DNA of 42,968 nucleotides from Actinomycetes bacterium (GCA_021838305.1 JAKCEB010000003.1:1-42968); one strand, 5' to 3'; positions 32,860 to 42,179 are shown, counted from the first letter of the stretch. Numbers and translations: made by a program. Notes: generated by a model from the sequence alone, not told the origin.

Positions 32860-33600
32860 ATGGACGTCGCCGCAATTCGTAAGCTGCTGGACCGCCTGAC
32901 CGGGGGGGAGGTCGACGCGGACGAGGTCGTCCGTCTCCTGCGCTCGCTGCCGTACACGGAGATGGGATACGCCACTATCGACACCCATCGAGAACTGCGA
33001 CAGGGCGCGCCCGAGGCGGTATACGGCCCGGGGAAAAGCCCGGACCACTGCACAGGTATCATCGGTGAGCTGCTCTCGAGCGGTGACGGGCCGGTCCTGC
33101 TCAGTCGCGCAACGCGCGAGCAGATCGACGCGGTGACGGCCCAATTTGCTGGTGCCGAGATCCATGGTGGAACCGTGGCGTGGCGTCCGACGCCGTTGCG
33201 GACTGACCTCGACCCGGTTCCGGTAGTCACCGCCGGAACAGCCGATCTGCCGGTCGCAGACGAGTGCGTGGCGACTCTTCAAGCCATGGGCGTCCCTACC
33301 TGCCTGATGGCGGACCTGGGCGTCGCCGGCCTGCACCGGCTCCTCGACAGGGTGCCCGAACTTCAGAGGGCCCCGGCTGTCGTCGTCGTCGCGGGGATGG
33401 AGGGGGCCCTTTCCTCTGTAGTCGGCGGGCTTGTCGCCTGTCCGGTCGTCGCGGTGCCGACCAGCGTCGGCTACGGCTCGTCCCTCCAAGGGGTGACAGC
33501 CCTGCTGGCCATGCTCTCCTCCTGCGCGGCAGGCGTGACCGTGGTAGGGGTCGACAACGGGTTCGGGGCCGCGTTTGCCATCTGGCGGCTGCTGCATTGA
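32860..33600 (+). CDS. larB: Nickel-pincer cofactor biosynthesis protein LarB
   Basis: 246 residues from ATG 32860. LarB carboxylates and hydrolyses nicotinic acid adenine dinucleotide, the first step of the nickel-pincer cofactor. The C-terminal PurE-like domain is visible in VVTAGTADLPVADE, VVVAGMEGALSSVVGGL and VPTSVGYGSSLQGVTALLAM. larC follows, with the TTG of a possible larC start overlapping the larB stop. LarA and LarE are not in the window. Confidence 0.92.
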   Translation: MDVAAIRKLLDRLTGGEVDADEVVRLLRSLPYTEMGYATIDTHRELRQGAPEAVYGPGKSPDHCTGIIGELLSSGDGPVLLSRATREQIDAVTAQFAGAEIHGGTVAWRPTPLRTDLDPVPVVTAGTADLPVADECVATLQAMGVPTCLMADLGVAGLHRLLDRVPELQRAPAVVVVAGMEGALSSVVGGLVACPVVAVPTSVGYGSSLQGVTALLAMLSSCAAGVTVVGVDNGFGAAFAIWRLLH

Positions 33601-33608
33601 CAACCGAC

Positions 33609-34904
33609 ATGGTTCACACCGGCCCCGGCACTTTTGACTCGGCTAGCACCATCGCCTCGACAACCGTCGCGTGGTGGAACTGTTTCGCGGGCATCGCCGG
33701 GAACATGGCATTCGGAGCCCTCGTAGATGCCGGAGCAGACCTCGGCGAGGTCAAACGCGTGCTCCAAGGACTTCCGCTGCGGGGCTGGGTGATCCAAGCT
33801 CGCGAGGTGCTAAGGGCTGGTGTCGCCTGTACCCACTTGGAGGTTCTAGTCGACGACGATCCCGCCGAGCGCACCTACGCCAAGATCGTTTCTATCCTGA
33901 CGGAGGCGACGCTTCCGCCCCGGGTGCAGAAGCGTTCCCTTGCAGCCTTCGAGCGCCTCGGACGGGTGGAAGGTCGCCTCCACGGCGTCGCGCTGGAGGA
34001 GGTCCATTTCCACGAGGTGGGTTCCCTCGACGCGATCATCGACATCGTGGGGACCTGCGTCGCATTGGAGGTTCTGGGCGTCGACGAGGTATGCGCCGGG
34101 CCTGTCGCCCAAGGGTCCGGCATGGTCTCCTCTTCCCACGGGCTGCTGCCGGTTCCGGCTCCGGCAGTCGTCGAGCTTTTCGCAGATGCCGGAGCGCCGA
34201 TGTACGGGACGGCCGTGCAAATGGAGTTGACGACGCCGACCGGAGCGGCTTTGCTCACCAGCCTGTGTCGGAGATGGGGGCCGATGCCACAGATGTCTGT
34301 CAGCTCAACCGGCTTCGGGGCCGGCAGCAAGGACATCGACGGCCTACCCAACGCCGCCCAGGTGATCGTCGGAAAGATGGCGGTTGGAGGGGGCTCGGGC
34401 CTTCAAGGATCGCAGCCTTTGATCGTGCTGGAGGCCACCGTCGACGATGTGACAGGCGAAGTCCTGGCCGCGACGACGACGGCCCTTCTCGATCAAGGCG
34501 CTCTTGACGCTTGGACAACATCAGTTGTGGGCAAGAAGGGCCGACCCGCCCACGTAGTAACCGCGTTGTGCGATCCTTCCAAGGTCGACGCCTTGCGAGA
34601 AGCCCTTGTTCGTGAGACAGGCACGCTCGGTGTCCGCGCGTCGACATGGCATCGCTGGCCGTCCGCCAGGACCTTTGTCACAGTCGACGTTCGAGGCTTC
34701 GCGGTTCGAGTCAAGGTCGGTCCGCACCGCATGAAGGCAGAATACGAGGACACGGCGATAGTCGCAAGGAAGTTAGGCCTACCCGTGCGCGAGGTGGCGC
34801 GTATGGCGGAGTCGGAAGCACATGGGGCGGAACCGCACCGGGTGGGAGGGCATGCAGGGCAGGCATACTCAACCGAAGGAGTACTGGGAGCTGGATCGAG
34901 CTGA
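33609..34904 (+). CDS. larC: Nickel insertase LarC
   Basis: 431 residues from ATG 33609. LarC inserts nickel into the pincer cofactor using CTP. The opening AGIAGNMAFGALVDAGADL is the LarC signature, followed by FHEVGSLDAIIDIVGTC, ELTTPTGAALL and the C-terminal LEATVDDVTGEVLAATT block. In several species larC is split and joined by a programmed frameshift; here it is one continuous frame. A TTG at 33597 would overlap the larB stop and add four residues. Confidence 0.92.
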   Translation: MVHTGPGTFDSASTIASTTVAWWNCFAGIAGNMAFGALVDAGADLGEVKRVLQGLPLRGWVIQAREVLRAGVACTHLEVLVDDDPAERTYAKIVSILTEATLPPRVQKRSLAAFERLGRVEGRLHGVALEEVHFHEVGSLDAIIDIVGTCVALEVLGVDEVCAGPVAQGSGMVSSSHGLLPVPAPAVVELFADAGAPMYGTAVQMELTTPTGAALLTSLCRRWGPMPQMSVSSTGFGAGSKDIDGLPNAAQVIVGKMAVGGGSGLQGSQPLIVLEATVDDVTGEVLAATTTALLDQGALDAWTTSVVGKKGRPAHVVTALCDPSKVDALREALVRETGTLGVRASTWHRWPSARTFVTVDVRGFAVRVKVGPHRMKAEYEDTAIVARKLGLPVREVARMAESEAHGAEPHRVGGHAGQAYSTEGVLGAGSS

Positions 34905-34946
34905 CATTGCGGTACCGGTACCGGACAGGCGCCGGCTTAGGCCATC

Positions 34947-36548
34947 ATGGACGGAGTGTTGGAGGTAAAAGACCTGACGGTCGAGGTAGGAGGACGTGCG
35001 ACCCTGTCGGGAGCCTCCTTCCAGGTGCGCTCCGGGGACAAGGTCGGACTCGTAGGCCGAAACGGCGCAGGCAAGACCAGCCTTCTCAGGGTTCTCGCCG
35101 GTGACGCACCCCCTGCCGGTGGGCGCTCGACGATACGAGGCAGGCTCGGATTCCTCACCCAGGACCCGAGGGCGCTTCGTCAGCTGACCGACCTGACCGC
35201 GATGGAGCACGTTCTGTCGGGTAGAGGCCTGGACGAGGCCGCGAGGCGCATGGAGGACGCCCGGCGGGCCATGGAGGCCGATCCGAGCGACGCCAACATC
35301 GGCCGTTTCTCCAAGGCCGAGGAAAGGTTCGCAGGCCTTGACGGTTACGCGGCGGAGTCGGAGGTCCGCCAGCTCGTAGCCGGGCTCGGGCTTGACTCGG
35401 ACCGCCTTGACGGACCCCTAGGGGTGCTCTCGGGCGGTGAGCGCCGCCGAGTCGAGCTAGCCCGCATCCTCTTCGGCGGAACAGACGTGCTCATGCTCGA
35501 CGAGCCCACGAACCATCTCGACGGGGACGCCAAGACCTGGCTGATGGGCTTCCTTCGCGACTTTAGGGGGGCGCTGCTCGTCGTCAGCCACGACCTGGAC
35601 CTACTCGACGAGGCGATAACCCGTGTTCTGCATCTAGACGACGGAGAGATGGTCGAATACAAAGGGACGTACTCGCAGTACCGCAAGTCCCGTGCGGCGG
35701 ACGAGGAACGCCGCCGCCGCCTGGCCGACCGCCAGCAGAGCGAGATCAAACGGCTATCAGACCTGGCGGACTCGATGAGGCACCAGACGGCGAAAAGGGC
35801 GCGGGTCGCACGCTCGTTGGATCGGCGCGCCGAGCGCCTGGCGTCGGGGGCGGTCCCTGGCGCGGGCCGGGGCGAACGCAAGTACAAGGTCCGATTTCCT
35901 GACCCTCCACGAGCTGGGAGGGTGGTCTTGGAAGCAGAATGTCTCGGCCAGTCCTACGGCGGTCCGATGATCTTCGACGACGTCACATTCGCCCTCGAAC
36001 GAGGCGAGCGAGTCCTAGTGATGGGATTGAACGGGGCCGGAAAAACCAGCCTCCTGCGGATCCTTGCCGGTCGCAGCGACCCGAAGAACGGCTCTTGGCG
36101 TCTCGGTCTCGGGGTGGTCGCAGGCTATTACGCGCAGGAACACGAAGGCATCCGCGCGGGCAAAGGAGTCCTCGCCCACATGCGGGAGGCGTCCGACGCA
36201 CCGGAGCCCGAGCTGAGAGCCCTCCTCGGCATGTTCGGTCTGGTCGGAGACGTCGCGTTTCAGGATGCGGGCACGCTGTCGGGAGGGGAGAAGACGAAGC
36301 TGGCTCTAGCGCAGCTCGTGGCGGGCCGCCACAACCTGCTGCTCCTCGACGAACCTACCAACAACCTCGATCCGCCGTCGCGTGACGCTATCGGCTCGGC
36401 GTTGTCGGCGTGGCCGGGCGCGATGATCGTCGTCAGCCACGACGCTGCGTTCGTCTCGGAGCTGGCGCCGGGCAGGGTGATAACGATGCCCGAAGGAGTG
36501 GAGGATCGCTGGAGCGACGACCTCATCGAACTGGTAGCGCTCGCGTGA
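34947..36548 (+). CDS. ABC-F family ATPase
   Basis: 533 residues with two ABC domains and no membrane segment. Walker A motifs are GRNGAGKTSLL and GLNGAGKTSLL. The signature motifs are LSGGERRRVELARIL and LSGGEKTKLALAQLV, with Walker B blocks LMLDEPTNHLD and LLLDEPTNNLD. An arginine-rich linker (RRRRLADRQQSEIKRL) separates the domains, as in ribosome-acting ABC-F proteins. These bind the ribosomal E site to relieve stalling or antibiotic block. hisN-like starts on its stop codon (GTGA). Specificity is not predictable. Confidence 0.93.
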   Translation: MDGVLEVKDLTVEVGGRATLSGASFQVRSGDKVGLVGRNGAGKTSLLRVLAGDAPPAGGRSTIRGRLGFLTQDPRALRQLTDLTAMEHVLSGRGLDEAARRMEDARRAMEADPSDANIGRFSKAEERFAGLDGYAAESEVRQLVAGLGLDSDRLDGPLGVLSGGERRRVELARILFGGTDVLMLDEPTNHLDGDAKTWLMGFLRDFRGALLVVSHDLDLLDEAITRVLHLDDGEMVEYKGTYSQYRKSRAADEERRRRLADRQQSEIKRLSDLADSMRHQTAKRARVARSLDRRAERLASGAVPGAGRGERKYKVRFPDPPRAGRVVLEAECLGQSYGGPMIFDDVTFALERGERVLVMGLNGAGKTSLLRILAGRSDPKNGSWRLGLGVVAGYYAQEHEGIRAGKGVLAHMREASDAPEPELRALLGMFGLVGDVAFQDAGTLSGGEKTKLALAQLVAGRHNLLLLDEPTNNLDPPSRDAIGSALSAWPGAMIVVSHDAAFVSELAPGRVITMPEGVEDRWSDDLIELVALA

Positions 36549-37381
36549 GCCAGCAAACTCAGTGCTCCGTTCCTTCCGACCTAGACTTGGCGCTGCGTAT
36601 GGCGGACGCGGCTGACGAGATCACACGGCGCGCGTTTCGTTCGGCCGACCTTGTCGTAGAGACCAAAGCCGACCGGACGCCTGTGAGCGAAGCCGATCGG
36701 GCGGTCGAGGCCGAGCTGCGATCGATTCTCGCAACCGACAGCCCGGGGGATCGGGTCGTCGGGGAGGAGTACGGTGACACCGGAAGCGGCCCGCGACGCT
36801 GGATCGTTGACCCGATCGACGGAACGAAGAACTTTGTCCGCAGGATTCCGGTGTGGGCGACGCTAATCGCATTGGAAGTTGAGGGAACGGTATCGGTCGG
36901 TGTCGTGTCGGCGCCTGCGCTCGGGCGTCGCTGGTGGGCCGCGCTCGGGTTCGGGGCGTACGTCACCGACCTGGCGGGCGGAGCTCCCGAGGCTATGCGC
37001 GTGTCGTCGGTCGCTAGCCTCGCCGACGCACACCTGTCCGGCTCGGCCCTTTCGTCTTGGGATGACTGGGGTGGCCCGGACGGCTACGTGGCCCTTGCGC
37101 AGGGCTGCTACGCCGATAGGAGTTTCGGCGACTTCTGGTCGCACATGCTCGTCGCCGAGGGAGTGCTCGACATCGGGATCGACCCTATTGCGTCGCTTTG
37201 GGATCTTGCCGCCTTGGAAGTGATCGTCTTGGAGGCGGGCGGCAGGTTTACGAACCTTGCAGGCAGCCGGGGGCCGGATGGCGGCAGCGCTATCTCTACC
37301 AATGGGCTGCTGCACGACGAAGCGTTGAGCGTGCTCGGCCGAAGCCTCAGCGCCGCCTCGCCGCCCCCGCCTACTTCGTAA
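36545..37381 (+). CDS. Inositol-monophosphatase-family phosphatase, HisN-like
   Basis: 278 residues from GTG 36545. It has the Mg-dependent IMPase fold: VVGEEYGDTGSG, WIVDPIDGTKNFVRRIPVWA (metal-binding D-P-x-D-G-T), and WDLAALEVIVLEAGG. The start MADAADEITRRAFRS, then VETKADRTPVSEADRAVE, is the pattern of actinobacterial histidinol-phosphatase HisN, so that is the most likely activity. Inositol or other sugar phosphates remain possible. It overlaps the ABC-F gene and runs 11 bp into the convergent GerMN gene. Confidence 0.88.
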   Translation: MSQQTQCSVPSDLDLALRMADAADEITRRAFRSADLVVETKADRTPVSEADRAVEAELRSILATDSPGDRVVGEEYGDTGSGPRRWIVDPIDGTKNFVRRIPVWATLIALEVEGTVSVGVVSAPALGRRWWAALGFGAYVTDLAGGAPEAMRVSSVASLADAHLSGSALSSWDDWGGPDGYVALAQGCYADRSFGDFWSHMLVAEGVLDIGIDPIASLWDLAALEVIVLEAGGRFTNLAGSRGPDGGSAISTNGLLHDEALSVLGRSLSAASPPPPTS

Positions 37382-37964
37382 CCCTGCTTCCCGTCGCGAC
37401 GCTTGGAGCTATGAGCGCCGCATAGTTGGCTTTGTCGACCGGTCCCTCGGCGAGTGTGCCGTCGGGAAGCGGGGCGTTCACGCTTTGGCCTTTGATGGCT
37501 ATCTGGGCGGCTGTGACTCCGGGCGATACTGTTGTCGTGGCGACGATCTGCGCGAACGCAAGAACCTGCTCCTTGCCCGACACTGATGCAAGTGAGCTGC
37601 TGAAGTCCAGTTCGATGACCGTTCCCTGAAAGCCGATGCTCAGAAGCTTGGTTCCGGCAGGTATAGCGCTGGTCGTCCCGGCTTCGGTTTCCTGGGTGTT
37701 CGGGCCGGCGAGAAGCGCCTGAACGCTGGTGGTCAGTCCCCCGTAGGAGCTTGAATGGGTGACAGGTATCAGAAGGTTGTTTGCATTGACAAAATACAAA
37801 GTAACGGGAACAGAGGTCGGGCTCTGCTTGATTGAAGTGCTGGAGCTCACGGGGGGAAGACTGGCGTGATTGATCACCACAGGCGAGCTTTGATTCGAGA
37901 TGCCGCATGCCCCTGCCGTCAAGGCAAGGCTGAGCAACATAGCAAGTCGCCGTTGCGGTCTCAC
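37371..37964 (-). CDS. GerMN-domain lipoprotein (short LpqB-like)
   Basis: 197 residues. A signal peptide with lipobox TAGAC near residue 20 is followed by a GerMN (sporulation/germination) domain: PVTLYFVNANNLLIPV, SVQALLAGP and VIELDFSSSLASV. Its GTG overlaps the sensor-kinase stop (GTGA). In actinobacteria the MtrA-MtrB pair is followed by LpqB, a GerMN lipoprotein with an added beta-propeller. This one has the GerMN part only, so it looks like a minimal counterpart. Confidence 0.85.
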   Translation of the reverse strand: MRPQRRLAMLLSLALTAGACGISNQSSPVVINHASLPPVSSSTSIKQSPTSVPVTLYFVNANNLLIPVTHSSSYGGLTTSVQALLAGPNTQETEAGTTSAIPAGTKLLSIGFQGTVIELDFSSSLASVSGKEQVLAFAQIVATTTVSPGVTAAQIAIKGQSVNAPLPDGTLAEGPVDKANYAALIAPSVATGSRVTK

Positions 37965-39298
37965 GAAAGCGGCCTGCGGGTCGGGATTACGAGTACGAAA
38001 CGACTTCCGCTCGGGTTGACGGCATTGACACGGATCGACCCTCCCTGCAAACGAAGGTGCTCGGCAACCAAAGCCAAGCCGAGGCCCACCCCGCTACCAG
38101 ACGACCTGCGTCCCGCGGCCCGGCCTCGGGCGAAACGCTCGAAGATTGCATCGCGTTCATCGTCGCTGATACCAGGACCGTGGTCCTCCAAGGATATCTC
38201 CGTCCACTGCTCTCCCACGTTCACCGCGGCGGCGGTCAGCCCCCCAGCGTGGATTATGGCATTACGGATAACGTTTCGTAAGGCTTGGGCGAGGCGGCGG
38301 CGGTCGATAACGATGGTGGCGTCAGCACCCGTCGCGCTTACCTCGACTTTCTGATCCGCTTCTGCAAGCAGGCCCTTGGTCAATGCGACCACGTCTACTG
38401 GCTCGAGGTCGACGTGTACGACGCCGGCGTCGTAGCGGCTGATCTCCAGCAGGTCCTCCACGAGGTGATCGAATCGGTTTACCTCGTCGCCGAGGAGATC
38501 CAAGGCCCTGGCTGCCTTGGCGTCGAGCTGGTGTCGGCGACGCTGCATCACGGTAACAGCGGAGTGCAGAGTCGTGAGAGGAGAACGCAGCTCATGGCTG
38601 ACGTCCGATGCGAAACGAGCGTCCCGCTCGATACGGCGCTGCAAGGTATCAACCATCGAATTGAATCCCGTGGCGAGCTCCGCGAGCTCCTGGTCGCCCC
38701 CCGCGTCGAGGCGGGCATCGAGTCGCCCCCCGGATATGGCGGCGGCGGCAGCACCGATCTCGCGCACCGGACGCAGTACACGACGCGTAGCCCACGCACC
38801 TATGGCGAGGCTCACAAGGAAGCCGAGCACGCTCGCTGCGATCAGCGATTCGCCGAGCGCGCCAAGGGTGCTGTCTAGATTGCTTAAAGAAAAGATCTCG
38901 AAGTAGGAGTCGGTCGTCGACAACGGGATCCCTACTGCGAGCACCTGGGCACCGCTACGCTGGTAGCGCTGGCGGGCGGGGCGATCTTTCGATATGACGG
39001 CGTTGCGCAGCTCCGCGGGCAGGGCGTCGGGGCCTGCTAGCGCCGACGTTCCATACCAGCGGCCTGCGTGCCAAACGACCGACTGGGCGGTCGACGGCGT
39101 CTGCAACGAGTTGAGAAGTCGCGCTACGTCAGGGGAATGTGGCTCAAGAAGGGTCCGCATGAGTTGGGCGTTAGCGTCGGCTTGGTGCACGGCAGAGGTT
39201 TGCCGCTGGTCGACGAGGTATGTCCGCGCCCACAGGTATGTGAATGCCGAGAGAGTAGCCGAGACCACAAGACCGCCAACCGCAAACGCGGTCATCAC
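37961..39298 (-). CDS. Sensor histidine kinase (MtrB-like)
   Basis: About 445 residues if started at GTG 39298. Two membrane segments (TAFAVGGLVVSATLSAFTYL and LIAASVLGFLVSLAIGAWAT) flank an extracytoplasmic sensor domain. HAMP follows, then the H-box FASDVSHELRSPLTTL with the phosphorylated His. ATP-binding motifs are NVIRNAI (N-box), DHGPGISDD (G1) and GSGVGLGLALVAEHL (G2). The basic stretch KRRPRGLRFR before the first membrane helix would fit the inside-positive rule, but a canonical start before it is lacking; a CTG at 39349, overlapping the regulator's stop, or the GTG are the options. It pairs with the upstream response regulator. Confidence 0.9.
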   Translation of the reverse strand: MMTAFAVGGLVVSATLSAFTYLWARTYLVDQRQTSAVHQADANAQLMRTLLEPHSPDVARLLNSLQTPSTAQSVVWHAGRWYGTSALAGPDALPAELRNAVISKDRPARQRYQRSGAQVLAVGIPLSTTDSYFEIFSLSNLDSTLGALGESLIAASVLGFLVSLAIGAWATRRVLRPVREIGAAAAAISGGRLDARLDAGGDQELAELATGFNSMVDTLQRRIERDARFASDVSHELRSPLTTLHSAVTVMQRRRHQLDAKAARALDLLGDEVNRFDHLVEDLLEISRYDAGVVHVDLEPVDVVALTKGLLAEADQKVEVSATGADATIVIDRRRLAQALRNVIRNAIIHAGGLTAAAVNVGEQWTEISLEDHGPGISDDERDAIFERFARGRAAGRRSSGSGVGLGLALVAEHLRLQGGSIRVNAVNPSGSRFVLVIPTRRPLS

Positions 39299-39345
39299 CC
39301 GGAAACGCAGCCCCCTCGGGCGCCGTTTGGCTCCTATGGAGGTTC

Positions 39346-40026
39346 TCAGGGCGAAACCTTGTAGCCGAGCCCGCGAACCGTGATCACATGGCGGGGGGAG
39401 GCCGGATCGTCTTCGAGTTTCATCCGCAGCCGGTGAATGTGAGTGTCGACGAGCTTGCCGTCTCCGGCGAAGGCGTATCCCCACACGTTGTCGAGTAGTG
39501 TCTCGCGGCTGAATACCTGACCTGGATGAGTCGCCATTTCACAGAGCAGCCTGAACTCCGTCTTGGTCAGCGACACCGTCTCGTCGCGTTTGCGAACGAC
39601 ACCTTCGTCCGGTGTGATCTCGACGTCACCGAGACGAATGACAGATGCCGGCTGTCCGCCACCCGCCGCCCGCCGCAGCAGTGCCCGGACCCTTGCGGTC
39701 AGCTCCTTTGCGTGAAAAGGTTTTCTGACATAGTCATCGGCACCTGCCTCCAAACCGGCGACTACGTCGTGGGTGTCGTTCTTGGCGCTCACCACGACGA
39801 TCGGGACGTCGCTGCGCTGTCTGAGCGCACGGCAGCATTCGAAGCCGTCCATCTTGGGAAGCATGAGGTCGACTATCACGCATGCCGAAGGGCGACGCTC
39901 GAAGAGCGCCAAGCCATCCTCGGCGGAGCTTGCTTCCTCGACATCGTAACCTTCGTCTTCGAGCACAAGGCGGGTCGTCTCGCGGATCCGGTCGTCATCC
40001 TCGATAAGCAGTATCCGACTCGCCAC
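39346..40026 (-). CDS. OmpR-family response regulator (MtrA-like)
   Basis: 226 residues. The receiver domain has the acidic pocket ILLIEDDDRI, the phosphorylated aspartate in CVIVDLMLPKMDGFE and the conserved lysine in DDYVRKPF. The C-terminal winged helix reads SLTKTEFRLLCEMATHPGQV, LLDNVWGYAF and VDTHIHRLRMKLE. It starts at GTG 40026. Kinase and GerMN lipoprotein follow on the same strand, like mtrA-mtrB-lpqB, which links cell-envelope state to division. The target genes are not evident. Confidence 0.93.
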   Translation of the reverse strand: MASRILLIEDDDRIRETTRLVLEDEGYDVEEASSAEDGLALFERRPSACVIVDLMLPKMDGFECCRALRQRSDVPIVVVSAKNDTHDVVAGLEAGADDYVRKPFHAKELTARVRALLRRAAGGGQPASVIRLGDVEITPDEGVVRKRDETVSLTKTEFRLLCEMATHPGQVFSRETLLDNVWGYAFAGDGKLVDTHIHRLRMKLEDDPASPRHVITVRGLGYKVSP

Positions 40027-40163
40027 GTCCCCATTCTGGCATCTCGGCCATCACATGGAGCGGTCGCGGAGTAACGTGTCGGGGCGCCCGGCTTGCTCCC
40101 CGCCAGATATTGCCACCAGATCGCGACCTGTTCGCGGTCCAAGCGCGTACGGGGTGCACCATT

Positions 40164-40544
40164 ATGATCACTATGACCTTGTTGAAGACGGTCCCACCAG
40201 ACACCCTAAGCATCTACGTCTCTGTGACAGACGAGGGCTACACCCTCGTTCGTGTGGTCGGCGTGCTCGACGCGTTCACGGTCGCCCGGTTCCGCGAGGC
40301 TATTTCCGAGCTCTCATCGCCGACTGACCTGCTCGTTGACTTGTCGAGCGTGCCATTCATCGACTCGGCGGGGCTCGGTGCCCTGATCGGCGCCATCCGA
40401 CGAACCCGGCACTTCGGTGGTGCGGTTTCTGTTGCCTGCGGACGGGACCTGCTCGTGCGGCTGTTACGTACGACTGGAGTTGACCGGATGGTCCCAGTGG
40501 CGTCGAACGTCGAGGAGGCAGCCAAAGCTTTTTGCGCCGCCTAG
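40164..40544 (+). CDS. STAS-domain anti-sigma factor antagonist
   Basis: 126 residues from ATG 40164. SpoIIAA/RsbV-like STAS fold: LVRVVGVLDAFTVARF, LLVDLSSVPFIDSAGLGALI (the serine of DSAGLG is the phosphorylation site) and ALIGAIRRTRHFGG. Such proteins sequester an anti-sigma factor when unphosphorylated. No anti-sigma kinase or sigma factor lies in the window. It ends 4 bp inside the convergent XRE-cupin gene. Confidence 0.9.
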   Translation: MITMTLLKTVPPDTLSIYVSVTDEGYTLVRVVGVLDAFTVARFREAISELSSPTDLLVDLSSVPFIDSAGLGALIGAIRRTRHFGGAVSVACGRDLLVRLLRTTGVDRMVPVASNVEEAAKAFCAA

Positions 40545-41161
40545 GGACGCTGCGGGGTTCGTGGCGGCCGGGGCAATTCGCTAACGGTAGGTGGGTGCGC
40601 AGAGACCACGACCAGCGTGCGGGCTTTGACATCTCCAGACACGACGCAACGGTGGGGAATCTCTCCCGGATAAGCGGCGCTGCGACCTAGTTCGAGAAGT
40701 ATCGGCTCCTCGCCGCGTAGTTGCAGCTCAACCGCACCTTCGAGGACATAGACAAAGTCCTCGCCTTGGTGATGGAACCACTCACGAGGCATCTCGCCAG
40801 GCATGAACTCATGTTCGTAGGCTTCCAGAAGGGATGGTTTGGTACCGGAGGAATGCACCAGGACTATATCTGAAGCACGTTCATGTGCTTTCATCACCTG
40901 CGGAGCGGTCTCGTGAAGCACATGTCCAGCGCGGCGAGGCGGTCGAAGCAACTGGCCAGGTTGGACGCCCAGAGCCTCTGCCAAGGCGAAAATCGTCGTG
41001 AGGCTGGGCGTTGCAAGCCCGCGCTCGATCTGGCTGAGGAAGGGTTGTGAGACACCGGCCTTGGCCGCAAGCTCGACCATTGTGAGCGATGCCGCCCGGC
41101 GCTTGGCTCGGATCTCGCGCCCCACTGATTGAGCTTCAGGGACAGGACTTCTGCTCGGCAC
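40541..41161 (-). CDS. XRE-cupin transcriptional regulator
   Basis: 206 residues from GTG 41161. The N-terminal helix-turn-helix reads LTMVELAAKAGVSQPFLSQI, followed by ERGLATPSLTTIFALAEALG. The C-terminal cupin beta-barrel (EWFHHQGEDFVYVLEGAVEL, then PHRCV) could bind a small ligand. Such regulators often control transport or catabolism of amines and amino acids. It is divergent from an ABC importer with 145 bp between them, so it probably controls that operon. Confidence 0.9.
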   Translation of the reverse strand: MPSRSPVPEAQSVGREIRAKRRAASLTMVELAAKAGVSQPFLSQIERGLATPSLTTIFALAEALGVQPGQLLRPPRRAGHVLHETAPQVMKAHERASDIVLVHSSGTKPSLLEAYEHEFMPGEMPREWFHHQGEDFVYVLEGAVELQLRGEEPILLELGRSAAYPGEIPHRCVVSGDVKARTLVVVSAHPPTVSELPRPPRTPQRP

Positions 41162-41306
41162 CGTGTCAGTATGGCCGATCTTCAGTTAACGGATTCGTAA
41201 CCGCAAGAATATAGACAAGGTCGATATGGAGTTGTAGCGTTCGAGACATGGGTTTCGCGTGCATCCAGGGCGACACCCGGGTTGGTCCTCTTAGGGGCGG
41301 CTCCGC

Positions 41307-42179
41307 GTGGCGACTCTAACAACTCGACGCTTCCGGCCGGCTGCTGAGGTGACTCCCGAAACGGGGGAAACCGCCAGGCGTGCCAGCTCCGCCCCTGCCC
41401 ATATATTCCGGCAAAATGTAGCCGGACGAGTAGTCCGCACGGTAGCGACACGAATGGCCGTAGTGGTCTTGTGCCTTGTCGCGTGGGAAGTTGTCGCTCG
41501 CAGCGGGATCATAAGCAAAGCTCTCTTCCCAACCCCGCTCGAGACTTGGCAGGCGGCAAGATCGCTATGGCGTACTGGAGTGGTCGGTAGTGACTTGCGT
41601 GCGAGCCTAGGCAGGGTGGCGGTCGGGTTCGCTATTGGTGCGACAGTCGGCATCGCCATCGGATTCGCGACCGGATACTCCAAGGCTTGCAGCGCAGTGC
41701 TGGGGCCGATCATCACCTTCTTGAGGCCGATTCCCGCAATTGCAGTCGTTCCCCTTTCGACCGCATGGTTTGGCATCGGCCAGAAGGGCAAGTACTTCAT
41801 CGTCGCCTACGCGGTTGTCTTGGCGGTGTGGCTTTATGTCCACGATGGTGTTGCCAGGATCCCACCAGTGTACGTGCGGGTAGCCCGTGGCTACGGTTTG
41901 GGGCCGATCAAGATCCTCGGCAAAATTGTACTCCCTGCGACCGGTCCGTCGATTGTCTCGGCATTGCGCTACGGAAGCAGCGTTGCCTTCTTGGCCCTTG
42001 TTGCAGCCGAACTAGGCGGCGCGCAGAACGGAATCGCCTACCGGCTTCAAGTCGACTCGCAGTTCCTGCAAACCGGCCGGATCTTTGTCGGACTCATCGA
42101 ACTCGGAATCTTAGGTGTTGCCGCGGACTTCCTAATCGCCAAATTGGGAAACCGCTTCGTGCACTGGAGCGGCGCGTGA
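41307..42179 (+). CDS. ABC importer permease, SsuC/TauC type
   Basis: 290 residues from GTG 41307, preceded by AGGGGCGG. About six membrane segments, with the family start FPTPLETWQA. The EAA-like loop RVARGYGLGPIKILGKIVLP, which couples to the ATPase, is present. The subfamily imports nitrate, sulfonates, taurine, cyanate or organic nitrogen such as guanidine and urea derivatives. No substrate-binding protein is in the window. The ATPase gene overlaps its stop codon. Confidence 0.9.
   Translation: MATLTTRRFRPAAEVTPETGETARRASSAPAHIFRQNVAGRVVRTVATRMAVVVLCLVAWEVVARSGIISKALFPTPLETWQAARSLWRTGVVGSDLRASLGRVAVGFAIGATVGIAIGFATGYSKACSAVLGPIITFLRPIPAIAVVPLSTAWFGIGQKGKYFIVAYAVVLAVWLYVHDGVARIPPVYVRVARGYGLGPIKILGKIVLPATGPSIVSALRYGSSVAFLALVAAELGGAQNGIAYRLQVDSQFLQTGRIFVGLIELGILGVAADFLIAKLGNRFVHWSGA

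Noticed and set aside
41162-41306. Guanidine riboswitch (I, II or III) ahead of the ABC importer
   Set aside because: None of the conserved blocks is present; only imperfect inverted half-sites are seen.
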